Origin: Anaeramoeba flamelloides
Taxonomy: Eukaryota > Metamonada > Anaeramoebidae
Direction: 5' to 3'
Assembly (NCBI GenBank): GCA_027625915.1
Contig: JANTQA010000030.1
Span: 2,480,001 to 2,544,000, forward strand
DNA length: 64,000 bases
The notes below the pieces were generated by a model, which saw only the letters and a program-made list of their open reading frames with translations, did not search any database and was not told the DNA's origin. Shown here piece after piece: positions 62,001 to 64,000 of this stretch (position 1 is its first letter; each line of letters starts with the position of its first letter). The position numbers were made by a program, and so were the translations under genes.

Positions 62001-64000
62001 TTTTTCTCTGATTTCAGCTAAGAATTCAGCATATTCATCAGCCAATTCGGCAAATACTTGTCTTTTATCCTTTTTAACCTTTTCTACCTTCCATGTTTCA
62101 ATTAATTTTAATGCCCATTTTTGTAAATCATTTGCACTTTTGGCTAATTTGGGATAAGTGTATTTGGTATATTTATTGGATCTAATTCCTAATTCCTTTT
62201 GTTCGTGATCAACCTTTTTCAATTCCTCCAATTTTTCATCAATTTCTTTACCTTCTTGATAGATTTCTTCAATTCCAGAAACCATGTCTTCAGGTTCTCC
62301 CTTGACATCATTGATTTCAGTCCTAATTCTATCTAATAATTCACCAAATGAGTCAGCTAAAGGAGCAAATTCTAATCTTTTTTCTTTTTTAACTTTTTCT
62401 TCTTTCCAATTTTCAATGGTCTTTTCAGACCATTTTTTTAATTCAAATGATTCATCATTTAATTGTGAAAAGGTATATTTGGTATATGGATTTGCACCAG
62501 TGTTATTTTCGTGGCATTCTTGATCAGCTTTTTGTAACTCTTCCAATTTTTCATCAATTTCCTTTCCCTCTCCATAAATTTCTTCAACTTTTGGAAGTGC
62601 CTCTTCGGGTTCTCCCTTGACTGCATTGATTTCCTTTCTAATTTTTTCTAAGAATGGTCCATATACATTAGCTAATTCGGCAAATGCTTGTCTTTTATCT
62701 TTTTTGACTTGTTCATCTTTCCAATTTTCAATTGTTTCTTCTCCAAATTCCTTTAATTCATCAGCCTCATCTTCTAATTGTGGGAAGGTATATTTGGTAT
62801 ATGGATTTGCACCAGTGCTATGTTCGTGGCATTCTTGATCAGCTGATCTCAATTCTTCCAATTTTTCATCAATTTCCTTTCCCTCTCCATAAATTTCTTC
62901 AACTTTTGGAAGTGCCTCTTCGGGTTCTCCCTTGACTGCATTGATTTCCTTTCTAATTTTTTCTAAGAATGGTCCATATACATTAGCCAATTCGGCAAAT
63001 GCCTTTCTTTTATCCTTTTTGACCTTTTCATCTTTCCAATCTTCAATTAATTTTTCTGCATATTTTTTCAATTCCTTGGCATTTCTATCTAATTTACGAT
63101 AAGTATATTTGGTATATTTATTGGATCTAATTTTCAATTCCTTTTGTTCATCATCAACCTTTTTCAACTCTTCCAATTTTTCATCAATTTCTTTACCTTC
63201 TTGATAGATTTCTTCAATTCCAGTGATCATGTCTTCGGGTTCTCCTTTCAATTTATTTAAATCTTCTCTGATTTTGTCTAATAATTCACCATATACATCA
63301 GCTATTTCGGCAAATTCTTTTCTTTTATCCTTTTTAACTTTTTCTTCTTTCCAATTTTCTATTAATTTTTCTGCCCATTTTTTCAAATCCTTTTCATTTT
63401 TGGCTAATTTAGGATAAGTGTATTTGGTATATTTATTGGATCTAATTCCTAATTCCTTTTGTTCATCATCAACCTTTTTCAATTCTTCCAATTTTTCATC
63501 AATTTCTTTACCTTCTTGATAGATTTCTTCAATTCCAGAAATCATTTCTTCGGGTTCTCCTTTCACATCATTAATATCAGTTCTAATTTTGTCTAATAAT
63601 TCACCATAGGCATCAGCTAATTCGGCAAATTCTTTTCTTTTATCCTTTTTAACTTTTTCTTCTTTCCAATTTTCTAAATTTTTTTCTGCCCATTTTTTTA
63701 AATCTTTACATAAATTTTCTAATCTGGGATAGGTATGTTTGGTATATGGATTATCACCAGTTTGTAATTCCTTACATTCGTCATCAACCTTTTTCAATGC
63801 CTCCAATTTTTCATCAAGTTCTTTACCTTCTTGATAGATTTCTTCAATTCCAGTGATCATGTCTTCGGGTTCTCCTTTCAAATTATTGAGATCAGTTCTA
63901 ATTTTGTCTAATAATTCACCAAATGAGTCAGCTAATTCGGCAAATTCCTTTCTTTTGTCTTTTTTGACTTTTTCTAATTTCCAATTTTCAATTGTCTCCT
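59046..64000 (-). CDS. Alpha-actinin-like protein with expanded spectrin-repeat rod (5' end off window)
   Basis: Open to the right edge; 1650 residues are in the window. The rod contains 12 tandem 105-residue units plus part of another. Each has 'KGEPE', 'EIYQEGKE.DEKLE', an 'N-K/P-YTKYT' turn, a Trp-containing helix ('LKKWAEKLIENW') and 'KKDKRKEFAELA', a three-helix spectrin-type repeat. The 'NKYTNYT' turn is a signature of the last repeat of animal alpha-actinin. Two diverged repeats follow (about 240 residues), then a C-terminal calmodulin-like domain. EF-hand 1 ('FDKKKKGGLFPYEF') is degenerate. EF-hand 2 ('DEDKSGTIEFNE') has a canonical Ca loop. The end ('SWKIIAKDKDFVTEQDM', 'YDYKAWCPTVYGKN') matches the Ca-insensitive EF domain of alpha-actinin. 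Actin-binding CH domains would be expected beyond the window. It probably cross-links actin over an unusually long span. Confidence 0.9.
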   Translation of the reverse strand, partial: ETIENWKLEKVKKDKRKEFAELADSFGELLDKIRTDLNNLKGEPEDMITGIEEIYQEGKELDEKLEALKKVDDECKELQTGDNPYTKHTYPRLENLCKDLKKWAEKNLENWKEEKVKKDKRKEFAELADAYGELLDKIRTDINDVKGEPEEMISGIEEIYQEGKEIDEKLEELKKVDDEQKELGIRSNKYTKYTYPKLAKNEKDLKKWAEKLIENWKEEKVKKDKRKEFAEIADVYGELLDKIREDLNKLKGEPEDMITGIEEIYQEGKEIDEKLEELKKVDDEQKELKIRSNKYTKYTYRKLDRNAKELKKYAEKLIEDWKDEKVKKDKRKAFAELANVYGPFLEKIRKEINAVKGEPEEALPKVEEIYGEGKEIDEKLEELRSADQECHEHSTGANPYTKYTFPQLEDEADELKEFGEETIENWKDEQVKKDKRQAFAELANVYGPFLEKIRKEINAVKGEPEEALPKVEEIYGEGKEIDEKLEELQKADQECHENNTGANPYTKYTFSQLNDESFELKKWSEKTIENWKEEKVKKEKRLEFAPLADSFGELLDRIRTEINDVKGEPEDMVSGIEEIYQEGKEIDEKLEELKKVDHEQKELGIRSNKYTKYTYPKLAKSANDLQKWALKLIETWKVEKVKKDKRQVFAELADEYAEFLAEIREKLNSVKGEPEDALELVVKVYKEGKEIDEKLEELKKVDDEQKENKIRSNKYTKHTFGSLKLDAKELKEYAEKLIEDWKDEKVKKEKRQAFAKLANEYAPFLSKMRKEINAVKGEPEDALPKAEKAYGEGKEIDEKLEELRSADHECQEQNTGTNPYTKYSFPQLEDEASELKEFGEETIENWKQEIVKKTKRQEFAELANAYGDYLKKTRTDINKVKGEPEEMITGIEEIYQEGKEIDEKLEALRKVDDESKELQTGENPYTKYTFASLEDYAKNIKEWALKLIETWKQEKVKKDKRKEFAELADAYGDFLGKIRTDLKNLTGEPEEMITGIEEIYQEGKELDEKMEALKKVDEEQKELGIRSNKYTKYTYGYLDKGTQNLKKWAEKTLKHWNKEKVKKDKRKEFAELADAHFKFLEEKRESINNLKGEPEEMITGIEEIYQEGKELDEKLEELKKVDEEQKELGIRSNKYTKYTYGYLEKRTKELKKFAEKYLKEWKEEKVKKDKRKEYAELADEYAEYLDEITNKITSIEGEPEDRFEKLTEEYKEGKEINEKLEPVKQSDDQCRELQTGNNPYTKNPFGKIVKRNQRVHQICQNLNNSAKEDIDLKEKSIQQEKENKEAARIENLLVEYYDAAQKFKLWGNNFNDLLTAPIIAESPEEVKELIEQYNKFCQEKEETQTGKLEELRKISEELIDAGVEDFLGLPIEELNTAWELIESAVGNKKTELDEALALQEKNEELCQRFANQAEELQNHLKEQQEIANKEGSGSINEQIQTVKKQLAQVGEKKEVLEQLKELDKEIAERNVENKKTNITIPNLTILYETVLEALNKKINALEAEKLIKEGSKVSKEQLDEFKQMFELFDKKKKGGLFPYEFSAVLNSLGDDLSEEDLKKVFDKYDEDKSGTIEFNEFVEFMTSRVEDSDTLEQSLESWKIIAKDKDFVTEQDMQMAGMKKEEIEFLKEEMPEVEGGYDYKAWCPTVYGKN

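Noticed and set aside
59161-63417. Many plus-strand Ser/Phe-rich ORFs over the alpha-actinin gene
   Set aside because: They recur at the repeat period and are antisense shadows of the repeat array.
1-64000. CRISPR arrays, tRNA or rRNA genes, and operons
   Set aside because: No regularly spaced direct repeats, tRNA B-box-like patches or conserved rRNA blocks were seen. Genes have introns and are widely spaced, as in a nuclear eukaryotic genome.
59046-64000. Bacterial surface repeat protein as an alternative for the long repeat ORF
   Set aside because: The C-terminal EF-hands and Ca-insensitive EF domain, and the 'YTKYT' turn, fit alpha-actinin specifically.

Overview
The window is very AT-rich eukaryotic nuclear DNA (roughly 80-85% A+T by eye). 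It has long gene-poor, homopolymer-rich spacers, short GT-AG introns, and proteins full of Lys/Asn/Glu low-complexity tracts. The protein set (RasGAP-VPS9, ELMO-type PH, FTS/AKTIP, SRP14, BTB, homeobox, alpha-actinin) fits a free-living amoeboid protist. Lineages such as Anaeramoebae or a similarly AT-rich amoeba are my best guess, from gene style only. No prokaryotic, organellar, tRNA, rRNA or CRISPR signal was seen.

Layout. 1-10.2 kb: one small membrane-protein gene (5418-5966 +) in degenerate AT-rich spacer. 10.2-11.7 kb: a GC-richer single-exon BTB gene (-). 17.9-18.3 kb: SRP14 (-), with a 695-bp inverted-repeat element starting about 30 bp upstream of its ATG. 19.5-21.0 kb: a cluster of about 196-bp Tc1/mariner-like foldback MITEs, one inside the intron of a candidate small gene (-) that is divergent from a three-exon FTS/AKTIP homologue (21156-22206 +). 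24.3-24.8 kb: relic of an LRR-protein kinase gene. 26.4-28.2 kb: a long coiled-coil protein (+). 30.8-35.0 kb: a two-exon RasGAP-VPS9 gene (+). 37.8-38.9 kb: a three-exon stand-alone ELMO-type PH protein (+). 44.8-46.6 kb: a divergent homeobox protein (-). 50.5-52.5 kb: two MITE families, one nested in another. 54.3-55.7 kb: a Lys-rich protein gene split by an apparent frameshift in a poly-A tract. 59.0-64.0 kb: the 3' part of an alpha-actinin-like gene (-) with at least 12 tandem 105-residue spectrin-like repeats, running off the right edge.

Functionally the recognisable genes lean towards cytoskeleton and membrane traffic: alpha-actinin rod, ELMO-type PH (Rac signalling/phagocytosis families), RasGAP-VPS9 (Rab5-type GEF families) and FTS (dynein adaptor FHF complex). 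SRP14 is a housekeeping gene. The genes are not in operons. They are scattered single transcription units, and their spacing is largely old repeat decay and MITE insertion. No complete autonomous transposon or viral element was found.
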